Both the position numbers and the translations under genes were made by a program. 15,834 nt of DNA from CAZNEZ01 sp964572475. GTDB taxonomy: Bacteria > Bacillota > Clostridia > Lachnospirales > Lachnospiraceae. Position 1 is the stretch's first letter. Every line of letters begins with the position of its first letter. The stretch covers positions 1 through 15,834 of the forward strand of contig CAZNEZ010000049.1 in NCBI GenBank assembly GCA_964572475.1, written 5' to 3'. This document shows positions 1 through 8,200 of the stretch, in pieces. Below the pieces are notes generated by a model. That model made no database searches. It had not been told where the DNA came from and saw nothing but the letters and a program-made list of their open reading frames with translations.

Positions 1-16
1 AGCAAATAATCATGAT

Positions 17-74
17 ATAATCAGGATATATAAGTTACACAATAATCATGACATATAAGTTACACAATATTCAT
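17..74. repeat. 25-bp tandem direct repeat, about 2.3 copies
   Basis: Copies run 17-41, 42-66 and a partial third at 67-74. Each begins ATAATCA (ATATTCA in the partial copy) and ends with the core CATATAAGTTACACAAT or a one-base variant. Bases 28-49 and 53-74 match at 21 of 22 positions. A further ATAATCATGA at 6-15 may be the remnant of an earlier unit. The array lies 70-125 bp upstream of the amidase start, so it could be repeated regulator sites or just a small minisatellite in AT-rich intergenic DNA; the sequence cannot decide between these. Confidence 0.8.
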
Positions 75-80
75 TGTACG

Positions 81-108
81 AAACATTAATATGTAAGGGC
101 ATATAATA
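81..108 (+). promoter_or_regulatory. possible promoter of the amidase gene, mother-cell sigma type
   Basis: CATATAATA at 100-108 fits the -10 pattern CATAnnnTA known for the sporulation mother-cell factor sigma-K. An AAAC at 81-84 sits about 15 bp upstream, where the AC of a sigma-K -35 would be. The same bases include a perfect TATAAT (102-107), but no sigma-A -35 lies at 16-18 bp; TTGTAC at 74-79 is 22 bp away. In such AT-rich sequence this match could be chance. Confidence 0.25.
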
Positions 109-142
109 GTAAGAAGAAGTAAAGTAAAGGAATAAATATATT

Positions 143-694
143 ATGGAATATACAGTAGCATTAGATGCGGGGCATGGCGGAAGTGATCCGGGTGCAGTAT
201 ATGAAGGAAGACAGGAAAAAGATGATGCATTGGCATTAGCACTTGCGGTTGGTAAAATATTACAGGATAACGGAGTAGATGTTGAATACACAAGGACTAC
301 AGATGTGTATAATACACCATTTGAAAAAGCTACTATGGGAAATGAAGCTAATGCAGATTTATTTGTATCAATTCATAGGAATGCAATGCCTGTTCCGGGT
401 ACAGCATCAGGAATAGAGACATTGGTTTATAACGACTCAGGAGTTAAAGCTTTGTTGGCTAGAAACATAAATGAGGAATTAAGTGATATTGGCTGGAAGG
501 ATAGAGGAGTAATAGAAAGACCTAATCTAGTTGTACTTAAAAGAACCAAAATGCCAGCTGTACTTGTAGAAGCAGGTTTTATAGATAATCCTATAGATAA
601 TGAAAAATTTGACTATGATTTTGATAAGACAGCTGAGGCTATCGCTGCCGGTATTCTTGACACTATAAATACTCTGAACTATACTGAGAGTTGA
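143..694 (+). CDS. N-acetylmuramoyl-L-alanine amidase (Amidase_3 type), no signal peptide
   Basis: A zinc-dependent amidase that would cleave the bond between N-acetylmuramic acid and L-alanine in peptidoglycan. The 183 residues are essentially one Amidase_3 domain. DAGHGG holds the first zinc histidine (H11), the QEKD segment the zinc glutamate (E25), SIHRNA the second histidine (H78), and VEAGFIDN the catalytic glutamate (E143), so all active-site residues are present. There is no signal peptide, membrane segment or wall-binding domain. The start is firm: an in-frame stop at 125-127 excludes an upstream leader, and AAAGGA (126-131) lies 11 bp before the ATG. The substrate is outside the cell, so the lack of a leader is odd. 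Non-classical export, action in the spore mother cell, or a phage-derived endolysin origin are possible. The family call is secure; the cellular role is not. Confidence 0.9.
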   Translation: MEYTVALDAGHGGSDPGAVYEGRQEKDDALALALAVGKILQDNGVDVEYTRTTDVYNTPFEKATMGNEANADLFVSIHRNAMPVPGTASGIETLVYNDSGVKALLARNINEELSDIGWKDRGVIERPNLVVLKRTKMPAVLVEAGFIDNPIDNEKFDYDFDKTAEAIAAGILDTINTLNYTES

Positions 695-714
695 TGAACT
701 TTTTGTGTTATGTA

Positions 715-744
715 TTGAATAATAGAAAAGATTTATGCTATACT
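715..744 (+). promoter_or_regulatory. extended -10 sigma-A promoter for nadE
   Basis: TTGAAT (715-720), an 18-bp spacer, then TATACT (739-744) preceded by TGC at 736-738, which gives the TGn extended -10 element. Transcription would begin near 751, about 26 bases before the chosen nadE ATG at 777. An upstream in-frame ATG at 735 lies inside this promoter and would not be on the transcript. Confidence 0.75.
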
Positions 745-776
745 ACCAAATAGAAATCGAAAGGTACGGTGTCCTT

Positions 777-2699
777 ATGAATTATGGATTTATTAAAACT
801 GCAGCTGCGACCCCTGATATTAAGGTCGCAGACTGTGAATATAATGCGTCAAAGATATGCGAACTCATAGATGAGGCAAATAATAATCAGGTGGATCTTA
901 TAGTATTTCCAGAATTATGTCTTACTGGATATACATGTAGTGATTTGTTCTGGCAGAGCTTATTGTTAGACAATGCGAAGAAACAGTTGATTGCCATAGC
1001 CAGACATACAGAATTTAGAGAAGTAATGGCAGTAATAGGACTTCCGTTTGAGATAGAAGGAAAGCTGTATAATGTGGCAGCAGTATTACACAGAGGCCAT
1101 ATACTGGGAATGGTTCCAAAGAAGAATTTACCTAACTATTCAGAATTTTACGAAGCAAGACATTTTACAGAGGGATTTTATGAAGCTATTGATATAAAAA
1201 TAGGCAATGATATAGTTCCATGCGGAATGAATATTTTATTTAAAGGTATTAATTTAGATAAGTTTATTTTAGGTATTGAGATTTGCGAGGACTTATGGGT
1301 TCCTAATCCACCTAGTATAGCACATGCAATGGCTGGAGCTACAGTGATTGCTAACCTTTCGGCAAGCGATGAGACAACAGGTAAAAGTCTATACAGAAGA
1401 GAACTTGTATCTGGACAAGCTGCAAGACTTGTCTGCGGATATGTATATAGCGATGCAGGAGAGGGAGAATCTTCGACAGACCTTGTATTTGCAGGACATA
1501 ATATAATAGCCGAGAATGGCAATATTATTAATGAATCAGAGAGGTTTATGAATCAGACAGTTATGGCTGATATTGACCTTGATAGAATAGTTAACGAGCG
1601 CAGAAAGATGACAACATTTGGGCGAATTTCGTCAGAGGGTTACAGAATAATAGAGTTTAGAATAGATGAAAAATATAAACAGAATATTAAGATAACCAGA
1701 AAAATTGATAGTATGCCATTTGTTCCACAAAATATATCTGATAGGAATAGAAGATGTGAAGAGATTTTATCAATTCAGGCTATGGGACTAAAAAAGAGAC
1801 TTAAACATACTAACTCTAAAAGTGCTGTTATAGGAATATCAGGAGGTTTGGATTCAACACTTGCTTTACTGGTTACGGTTAGGGCGTTTGACAGTCTTTT
1901 TCTAGATAGAAAAGATATTATTACTGTTACAATGCCAGGATTTGGAACAACGGACAGGACATATACGAATGCTATCGAGCTTATTAGAAGACTTGGAACA
2001 ACTTTAAAAGAGATAAACATATCTAAGGAAGTACTATTACATTTTGAAGATATAGAACACGATGTTAATATCCAAGATGTAACATATGAGAATGCTCAAG
2101 CCAGAATAAGGACATTACTTCTTATGAACCTTGCTAATCAATACGGAGGTCTTGTAATAGGAACAGGTGATATGTCGGAACTGGCACTGGGATGGGCAAC
2201 ATATAATGGAGATCATATGTCAATGTATGGCGTTAATGCTTCAGTGCCTAAGACATTAGTAAGACATCTTGTCAAATATTATTCGGATAGTTGTAATGAT
2301 TCAAAACTTAGTGAGATTCTTATTGATGTTCTTGATACACCAGTAAGTCCTGAACTTTTGCCACCAGAGAATGGAGAGATTTCACAAAAAACAGAGGATT
2401 TGGTAGGACCTTATGAATTACATGATTTTTACTTGTATTATACATTAAGGCTTGGATATACACCAAAGAAAGTCATGTTTCTAGCTGAGAATGCATTTAA
2501 TAATCAATATGACAAAGATACAATACTTAAGTGGCTAAGAACATTTTATAGAAGATTCTTTGCACAACAGTTTAAACGTTCATGCCTTCCAGATGGACCT
2601 AAAGTAGGTTCTGTTGCAGTTTCACCGAGAGGGGATTTAAGAATGCCTAGTGATGCTGTAGTTAGAGAATGGCTTCAAGAACTTGATAATATAGAATAG
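777..2699 (+). CDS. nadE: glutamine-hydrolysing NAD+ synthetase
   Basis: Catalyses the last step of NAD biosynthesis: ATP-dependent amidation of nicotinate adenine dinucleotide with ammonia from glutamine. The 640-residue protein has an N-terminal nitrilase-type glutaminase and a C-terminal synthetase, joined by an ammonia tunnel in known homologues. The Glu-Lys-Cys triad is E46 (PELCLTGY), K115 (PKKNLPNY) and C170 (GIEICEDLW); their spacing of 69 and 55 residues equals that recalled for the Mycobacterium tuberculosis enzyme (E52, K121, C176). The ATP loop SGGLDST is at 355-361 and GTGDMSELALGW at 462-473. The ATG at 777 is preferred over an in-frame ATG at 735 because GAAAGG (759-764) precedes it and the upstream ATG lies within the promoter -10. 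The next gene follows after 14 bp, so both are probably cotranscribed. Confidence 0.96.
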   Translation: MNYGFIKTAAATPDIKVADCEYNASKICELIDEANNNQVDLIVFPELCLTGYTCSDLFWQSLLLDNAKKQLIAIARHTEFREVMAVIGLPFEIEGKLYNVAAVLHRGHILGMVPKKNLPNYSEFYEARHFTEGFYEAIDIKIGNDIVPCGMNILFKGINLDKFILGIEICEDLWVPNPPSIAHAMAGATVIANLSASDETTGKSLYRRELVSGQAARLVCGYVYSDAGEGESSTDLVFAGHNIIAENGNIINESERFMNQTVMADIDLDRIVNERRKMTTFGRISSEGYRIIEFRIDEKYKQNIKITRKIDSMPFVPQNISDRNRRCEEILSIQAMGLKKRLKHTNSKSAVIGISGGLDSTLALLVTVRAFDSLFLDRKDIITVTMPGFGTTDRTYTNAIELIRRLGTTLKEINISKEVLLHFEDIEHDVNIQDVTYENAQARIRTLLLMNLANQYGGLVIGTGDMSELALGWATYNGDHMSMYGVNASVPKTLVRHLVKYYSDSCNDSKLSEILIDVLDTPVSPELLPPENGEISQKTEDLVGPYELHDFYLYYTLRLGYTPKKVMFLAENAFNNQYDKDTILKWLRTFYRRFFAQQFKRSCLPDGPKVGSVAVSPRGDLRMPSDAVVREWLQELDNIE

Positions 2700-2713
2700 A
2701 AAAGGAAAATAAA

Positions 2714-3667
2714 ATGGACAGAGAAAAAATTAGATCATATTATAGAAAATGCGCTGGATTAATAAATCTTATGTGCTTCTTATTCACAACAGCATGTGTA
2801 GGACTTGCAATTTATATTGCGGATGCGCAGGAAGCAGCGGATGCTGAGTATTCAGATATACTTCTTAATGGTTTTTATCTTGTATTTGTATTAGGAGGAT
2901 GTTTCCTGATTCTGGCATTAATTAGTGGACTTATGGGTGTATTCTCAAAAGGCGAGGGTGCATTTACTCTCATGAAAGTTACAACAATTATTGGAATTAT
3001 TATTTCAGCAATTTTTCTTTCTTGTATTGTAGGAACTACGGTTACAACATATAGGGCTGATATGACTACATATACAAAGGTTATATTTGGTACTGGAATT
3101 GCTTTAGGAGCTATAAACCTGATTAGTTATGCATTTTCATTAGTATTTGAGATTTTAGGAATGAAATATTATGATACAAGCAAAAGAGGCGCAAAGAGTG
3201 CTGAAGGTTTTAAATTAGCTAGAATCGATAGAAAATACACAGGATTATCATATTTAATGGGAATTATCCTATACATAGGCTCATTTTTACTGCTATTTTA
3301 TTTTAGAGTATGTATGAATGATTATCCTGGAGAACATAATCAAAATGTTCCATTATTTCTTAATATTTTTAAGGTAATAATAATAATAGGAGCAATATAT
3401 CTTGTGATATCGGTTATTACAATGGGACTCAATTACTTACCACTGGCCACCGATAAACTGGCAGCCATGATGGTAAAGATAACTTCAGTATTTACGATAT
3501 TATATACACTTGCATATGTAATATCTACAGTTGCGCTTGCGGTTCAGCCTTTTAGTACAGCTGGTTATCCTGATTTTGCGTATATAATTTTTGCTGATAT
3601 AATAAATGTATTTGGTTTCTTATTACTTTGCAGAATCAAGAAAAAACCAATTGTAGGTAATTATTAA
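2714..3667 (+). CDS. eight-helix integral membrane protein of unknown function
   Basis: I do not recognise this 317-residue family. About eight hydrophobic helices can be seen, near residues 15-35, 52-76, 88-108, 122-147, 176-197, 214-237, 253-276 and 286-306, with a hydrophilic loop rich in K and R around 150-175. There is no signal peptide or catalytic motif. The protein looks like two four-helix halves: RKCAGLINLM (11-20) resembles RKYTGLSYLM (173-182), and LMKVT in helix 3 resembles MVKIT in helix 7. AAAGGAAA lies just before the ATG, and the gene sits 14 bp after nadE, so it is probably in the same transcription unit. A role linked to NAD metabolism or precursor transport is conceivable, but nothing in the protein itself shows it. 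Confidence 0.75.
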   Translation: MDREKIRSYYRKCAGLINLMCFLFTTACVGLAIYIADAQEAADAEYSDILLNGFYLVFVLGGCFLILALISGLMGVFSKGEGAFTLMKVTTIIGIIISAIFLSCIVGTTVTTYRADMTTYTKVIFGTGIALGAINLISYAFSLVFEILGMKYYDTSKRGAKSAEGFKLARIDRKYTGLSYLMGIILYIGSFLLLFYFRVCMNDYPGEHNQNVPLFLNIFKVIIIIGAIYLVISVITMGLNYLPLATDKLAAMMVKITSVFTILYTLAYVISTVALAVQPFSTAGYPDFAYIIFADIINVFGFLLLCRIKKKPIVGNY

Positions 3668-4092
3668 TCAGCATTTGCCTTATCCAAAGCGGAATTAATT
3701 GCACTAATTAAGACTGAATATGTAAATTTATTTTCATCATTATATTGTATATTAGACAGGTCCTGTGAATCCAGGATCTGTTTTTCTATATCCTCCATTG
3801 AAGGTGAGATAAGAGGGTACATAGTTTCTATTGCACTGCTGACATTAATAAGTTCTATGGAATTAATGTGGTCAGAGTCAACAGTTACAGCAACCTCCAT
3901 AGGAATACTGTTAATAATAGTTGAAGATGTATAAGTTCCAGCTACATATTTTACAGCGTCAGCATCTTCAGAACCCTTTGGAAGAAACATAAAGATTAAT
4001 AAAAGAACGAGCAATATTCCCAATATTACAAAAATAGCTGTATATATCAGTTCTTTTAGTTGAAAGACTATGATTCTTGGCTTACTACTCAC
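3664..4092 (-). CDS. membrane-anchored protein with a degenerate FMN_bind-like domain
   Basis: The 142-residue protein has a short basic N-terminus, one strong membrane helix (about 16-37) and an extracytoplasmic domain of about 100 residues. The pattern AGTYTSS, then MEVAVTVDSDHINSIEL, then a stretch that lines up with the domain's Ile-x-x-x-Gln segment, then an SxxISAINSALDKA helix, resembles the FMN_bind fold of RnfG/NqrC-type proteins. However, the usual (S/T)GA(S/T) flavin-attachment motif is replaced by NENKF-like residues near 118-124, so covalent FMN is unlikely. The start is GTG at 4092 with AAAGGAG five bases upstream; a TTG at 4119 would add nine residues but has a poorer ribosome binding site. 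The stop codon overlaps that of the convergent membrane-protein gene. The existence of the gene is well supported; the fold assignment is tentative. Confidence 0.7.
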   Translation of the reverse strand: MSSKPRIIVFQLKELIYTAIFVILGILLVLLLIFMFLPKGSEDADAVKYVAGTYTSSTIINSIPMEVAVTVDSDHINSIELINVSSAIETMYPLISPSMEDIEKQILDSQDLSNIQYNDENKFTYSVLISAINSALDKANAD

Positions 4093-4140
4093 ACCTGCTC
4101 CTTTCCGTCCGCATGACAATAATCCTGCTTAATTAATTGT

Positions 4141-4169
4141 ATTATAGTTCAAGTACAAATATTCCATAA
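4141..4169 (-). promoter_or_regulatory. possible promoter of the minus-strand anchored protein
   Basis: On the minus strand a perfect TATAAT occupies 4146-4141, with a poor -35 (TTATGG, 4169-4164) at 17 bp. The position, about 50 bp upstream of the GTG start, is suitable. Only the -10 element is convincing. Confidence 0.35.
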
Positions 4170-4176
4170 AATGTAG

Positions 4177-4182
4177 TATACT
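4177..4182 (+). promoter_or_regulatory. possible -10 element of the hydrolase gene
   Basis: TATACT in the divergent region between the minus-strand anchored protein and the hydrolase. No good -35 lies 16-18 bp upstream, so an activator may be needed or the true promoter may be elsewhere. A start near 4189 would give a leader of about 95 bases that carries the dyad at 4205-4223. Confidence 0.3.
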
Positions 4183-4204
4183 ATTCTTATCTTATAGGAG
4201 ATTA

Positions 4205-4223
4205 TACAATAGTAAATATTGTA
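4205..4223. repeat. 7-bp inverted repeat (TACAATA-5-TATTGTA), candidate operator or leader hairpin
   Basis: TACAATA (4205-4211) and TATTGTA (4217-4223) are perfect reverse complements across GTAAA. The dyad lies between the candidate -10 and the start of the hydrolase gene, where a repressor could act. AT-rich composition makes chance occurrence fairly likely. Confidence 0.4.
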
Positions 4224-4282
4224 GTATGTAGGTGATAAATATCTGTAACCAGAATTATATAATAAGAAAGGTATTGGTTATT

Positions 4283-5212
4283 ATGGCAGTAAAAACGGAA
4301 TTTAGAATAAAGTCATGTGATGGAAAGAATAATTTATTTGTAAGACAATGGTCGCCTGAGAATATTAATAATGATTCTATAAAAGGGATTCTTCAAATAT
4401 CTCATGGTATGGCTGAACATATAGACAGATATGATGAATTTGGCTCTTTTATAGCTGATAATGGATATGTTGTAGTTGGTAATGAACATCTGGGACACGG
4501 AAGAAGTGTGTGTAAAGAAGACTGGGGATATATTGCAGATGAGAATCCTAGTGAAATGATGGTTAGGGACCTTCATCAGGTTACAGAATACATGCGCAGG
4601 CTATTCCCGAATAAGAATATTATATTATTAGGGCATAGTATGGGCTCGTTTTTAGCCAGAAGATATCTTACAATATATGGGAATGAACTATATAAGTCTA
4701 TAATTATGGGAACAGGTTCACAACCCGCGGTTACTCTTTGTTTAGGGCTTATGGCTGTTAATGTTATATCAGTATTTAAAGGTAAAAGATATAAGAGCGA
4801 CTTTATTGATAAGCTTATGTTTGGAAAATATAATGATGGTTTTGGAGAAAAAAGAGGTTCTAATTGGATTACCAAAGATAAAGAGAGACTAGATGATTAT
4901 ATGATTACACCAGAATGTGGTTTTATGTTTACCCTTAATGGGGTTAAAATGATTTTAAATACTATTAAGTATGACCAAAAGAGGTCAAATATAGAAAAGA
5001 TACCAAAGAATCTTCCAGTGCTGTTTGTATCTGGAAAAGATGATCCCGTTGGTAATTATGGGAAAGGTGTTTTTAGAGCATATGATGAATTTGTTTTATC
5101 AGGAATGTCAGATGTGAGCATTAAATTATATGAGAATGACAGACATGAGGTTCTTAATGAGACGGACAGACATGAGGTTTATAAAGATATATTGAATTTT
5201 TTAAATAAATAA
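4283..5212 (+). CDS. alpha/beta hydrolase, monoacylglycerol lipase / lysophospholipase type (serine aminopeptidase S33 family)
   Basis: A cytoplasmic alpha/beta-fold hydrolase of 309 residues, close to the usual length of the family. HGMAEH at 41-46 forms the oxyanion region, GHSMG at 117-121 holds the nucleophile S119, SGKDDPVG supplies the acid (most likely D254), and YENDRHEVLNE the catalytic H288. These blocks are characteristic of the monoglyceride lipase / PldB-like group, so it probably hydrolyses monoacylglycerols, lysophospholipids or similar esters; the exact substrate cannot be read. There is no signal peptide. The ATG at 4283 is chosen because GAAAGG (4266-4271) stands 11 bp upstream; an in-frame GTG at 4232 lacks a good site. 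A near-duplication, NDRHEV followed by TDRHEV, lies at the C-terminus, and the first histidine is in the canonical position. Confidence 0.88.
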   Translation: MAVKTEFRIKSCDGKNNLFVRQWSPENINNDSIKGILQISHGMAEHIDRYDEFGSFIADNGYVVVGNEHLGHGRSVCKEDWGYIADENPSEMMVRDLHQVTEYMRRLFPNKNIILLGHSMGSFLARRYLTIYGNELYKSIIMGTGSQPAVTLCLGLMAVNVISVFKGKRYKSDFIDKLMFGKYNDGFGEKRGSNWITKDKERLDDYMITPECGFMFTLNGVKMILNTIKYDQKRSNIEKIPKNLPVLFVSGKDDPVGNYGKGVFRAYDEFVLSGMSDVSIKLYENDRHEVLNETDRHEVYKDILNFLNK

Positions 5213-5220
5213 ATTATAGA
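5192..5220 (+). promoter_or_regulatory. candidate sigma-A promoter for the addBA operon
   Basis: TTGAAT (5192-5197), a 17-bp very AT-rich spacer, and TATAGA (5215-5220) overlap the end of the hydrolase gene. A start near 5227 would leave a leader of about 34 bases before addB. The -35 hexamer is identical to those before nadE and the chemoreceptor gene, but the -10 matches at only four of six positions. Confidence 0.45.
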
Positions 5221-5260
5221 ATACGGACATATTATTGTGCATGTATAGAATGGAGAAAGA

Positions 5261-8200
5261 ATGTCTTTACAGTTAGTTATAGGTGGTTCTGGTTCTGGCA
5301 AATCATATATGATGAATAAGACAATGATTGAGCGTTCATCTATGAATCCAGATAGTAATTATATAGTGATTGTTCCAGAGCAGTTTACGATGCAGACGCA
5401 AAAGGATATAGTAAGTATGCATCCTAATCATGGTATCCTAAATATTGATATATTAAGCTTTCAGAGACTTGCATACAGGGTATTTGAGGAAGTTGGACTA
5501 AAGGAGAGAGTAGTTCTTGATGATACAGGAAAGTCTCTTCTTCTTAGACATGTTCTTGACAGTATTAATTCAGAACTAAAGTTATTTGGAAATAAAAAGG
5601 AAAAACCTGGTTTTGCTCAGGAGATTAAGTCTGCATTATCAGAGATGTATCAGTATGGAGTTAAGGGAGAGGATATTAAGGAACTGGCTAAACAATTAGA
5701 GAATAAACCGATGTTAGCATTGAAGATGGAAGATTTGGGCAGCATTTATAATAAGTTTGAAGAGTTTATGTCAGATAACTATATTACATCTGAGGAACTT
5801 CTAACTCTATTATGCTCAGTTATTAAAGAATCAGGATTAGTTTCTAAAAGTGAGTTCTATTTAGATGGGTTTACAGGATTTACTCCTGTTCAATATGAAC
5901 TTTTAGGACTTTTAATTGAACATGCTAAGCGTGTAACAATTACTGTCACTATGCCATCAAAGGTATATTTAAACAGAAGTAGTACAAAGAATCATGATTT
6001 ATTCTATCTTAGCAATGACACAGTTAACAGGCTTGTAAGATTAGCAGATGAGCAAAATATTAAGATTGAACAAAATATACTTATGAATGATGAAGATTCA
6101 TATAGATTTAATGAGTCTGGTGCTTTACGTCATCTGGAAGCCAATATCTTTAGATATGGTAAAAAGCTTACGATGAAAGAGCAGTCTGACATTAGTGTAC
6201 ATTTATGTAGTAATCCATTAGGTGAAGCGGAATATGCTATATCTGAGATTGTTAGACTTATGAGGGAAAAGCAGTATAGGTACAGAGATTTTGCAATTGT
6301 TACAGGTGATATGGAAGAATACTACAGGGTGTTGGAGAAGGCGCTGACAGATGCTTCGGTACCATATTTTATTGACCATAAGCACAATATTATTTCCAAT
6401 CCTTTTGTAGAGGCTTTAAGAGCAGTGCTGGAGATTGTTGATAAAGATTATTCATATGAATCGATATTTACTTACCTTAGATGTGGAATGAGCAATTTTT
6501 CAAAAACTGATATTGATATTCTTGAAAACTATGTTATCTCCCTTGGAGTACGTGGACATAAGCGATGGAGTAATGAATGGAAGAAAAGTTACAGACATTT
6601 TAATATAGAATTATTGCCTATGATTAATGAAATGAGACAGGCGGTTGTAGATTCATTAGAACCTATGAGGAAGATTATTAAGGATAAGAAATCTACAGCC
6701 TTTGACTATATAAAGGCGTTGTATGAGTTTCAAATATCTCAGGGAATGCAGGATAGGCTATCGGCTTATGGCGAAAACTTTAAGAATGCAGGAGACATTG
6801 CATTGTATAAAGAGTATTCACAGACATATAAAACTGTAATTGAGCTTTTTGATAAGATAGTTGATTTAATTGGTGATGAAAGGATTAATATCAGAGATTT
6901 TAGAAATGTTTTAGATGAAGGATTCAGAGAGATTAAAGTTGGAATTATACCACCTGGTAACGATCAGCTAATGGTTGGTGATATAGAAAGGACTAGATTA
7001 AAGGATGTTAAAGTAATGTTCTTTTTAGGCGTTAATGAGGGCATAGTGCCAAAGAACGGGGTTAAGAAGAGTATTCTTACAGATAGTGACAGAACACAGC
7101 TTAAAACGCTAAATATGGAGCTTTCGCCAACGGCAAGAGAGAATTCATTTATACAAAAGTTTTATCTTTATCTTAATATGACTAAGCCTAGTCAAAAACT
7201 TTATATTACATACGCAAATACTAAAAGTGATGGAACATCGGCCCGCCCATCATATATTATTAACGAAATGTACAAGCTTTTTGGTGAAAATATCTTCGTT
7301 AACGAGATATCTGCTGACAATGAAACAGAGCGCATTGCATCATTTAAGAATGCTGTTAAATATATAGCTGACAATATAAGCCATTATAGCAGTGAGAATA
7401 CGAGTACAGAATTTAAACAGGTATATTCGTATTTATTTGCTGATGAAGTATATAGGAAAAAGCTCTTCAGACTTATAGATGCAGCATTTTACAGAGGAGA
7501 TAGAGATAATATTGGTACACAGGCAGCTATGGACCTATATGGTGGAAAAATCAATAATAGTATAACTAGAATGGAAAAATATGCATCATGTGCATATAGT
7601 CATTTTTTATCTTATGGACTAGCTCTTGCAGAGAGAAAGCAGTATCAGATTGATGCAGCAGATTTAGGTAATATTTATCATAGTGCAATAGAAAAATGTT
7701 CTAAGAAAATTAATGAAATTGGAATTGGCTGGGACTGTATTTCTGACAAACTTAGGCATGAAATCGTTGATAATTCAGTTAAAGAAGTAACTGACGAATA
7801 TGGCAATACAATACTGAATAGTTCAGCCAGAAATCAATATATGATTAATAGAATCACAAGAGTTACGGATAGAACCATATGGGCATTGTCAAAGCATATC
7901 GAAGCTGGAAAGTTTAAACCTCAAAAGTTTGAGCAGGAGATTATTACTGATACTAATGGTATTTATGTTAAGGGTAAGATAGACAGAATTGATACATTTG
8001 AGGAAGATAGTAACTTGTATGTAAGGATAATTGATTATAAGACAGGAGCTAAAAAGTTCTCAATTAAGGATATTTATTATGGATTATCTCTACAGCTTGT
8101 AGTATATATGAAAGCAGCTATGGAGCTTCTAAAGAGGGAAAATCCGGATAAATGTGTTATACCGGCAGGAATTTTTTACTATAACATTAATGATCCTATT

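Noticed and set aside
17..74. CRISPR-like array
   Set aside because: The 25-bp units are directly adjacent with no spacers and too few copies; no cas genes are present.
74..107. Sigma-A promoter TTGTAC/TATAAT for the amidase gene
   Set aside because: The spacer is 22 bp, outside the functional range.
46..291. Minus-strand reading frame opposite the amidase gene
   Set aside because: No family resemblance, overlaps a well-supported gene, and is explained as a shadow frame.
735..776. Upstream ATG for nadE
   Set aside because: It lies within the extended -10 promoter and lacks a well-spaced ribosome binding site; homologues start near the NYGFIKTA segment.
1178..2020. Minus-strand reading frames opposite nadE
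   Set aside because: Serine- and isoleucine-rich shadow translations of a clearly coding strand, with no recognisable motif.
4093..4119. TTG start giving nine more residues to the minus-strand anchored protein
   Set aside because: Its AGGA is only three bases away, whereas the GTG at 4092 has AAAGGAG at an ideal distance.
4232..4282. GTG start extending the hydrolase by 17 residues
   Set aside because: No ribosome binding site, and the added residues do not resemble the family; GAAAGG precedes the ATG at 4283.
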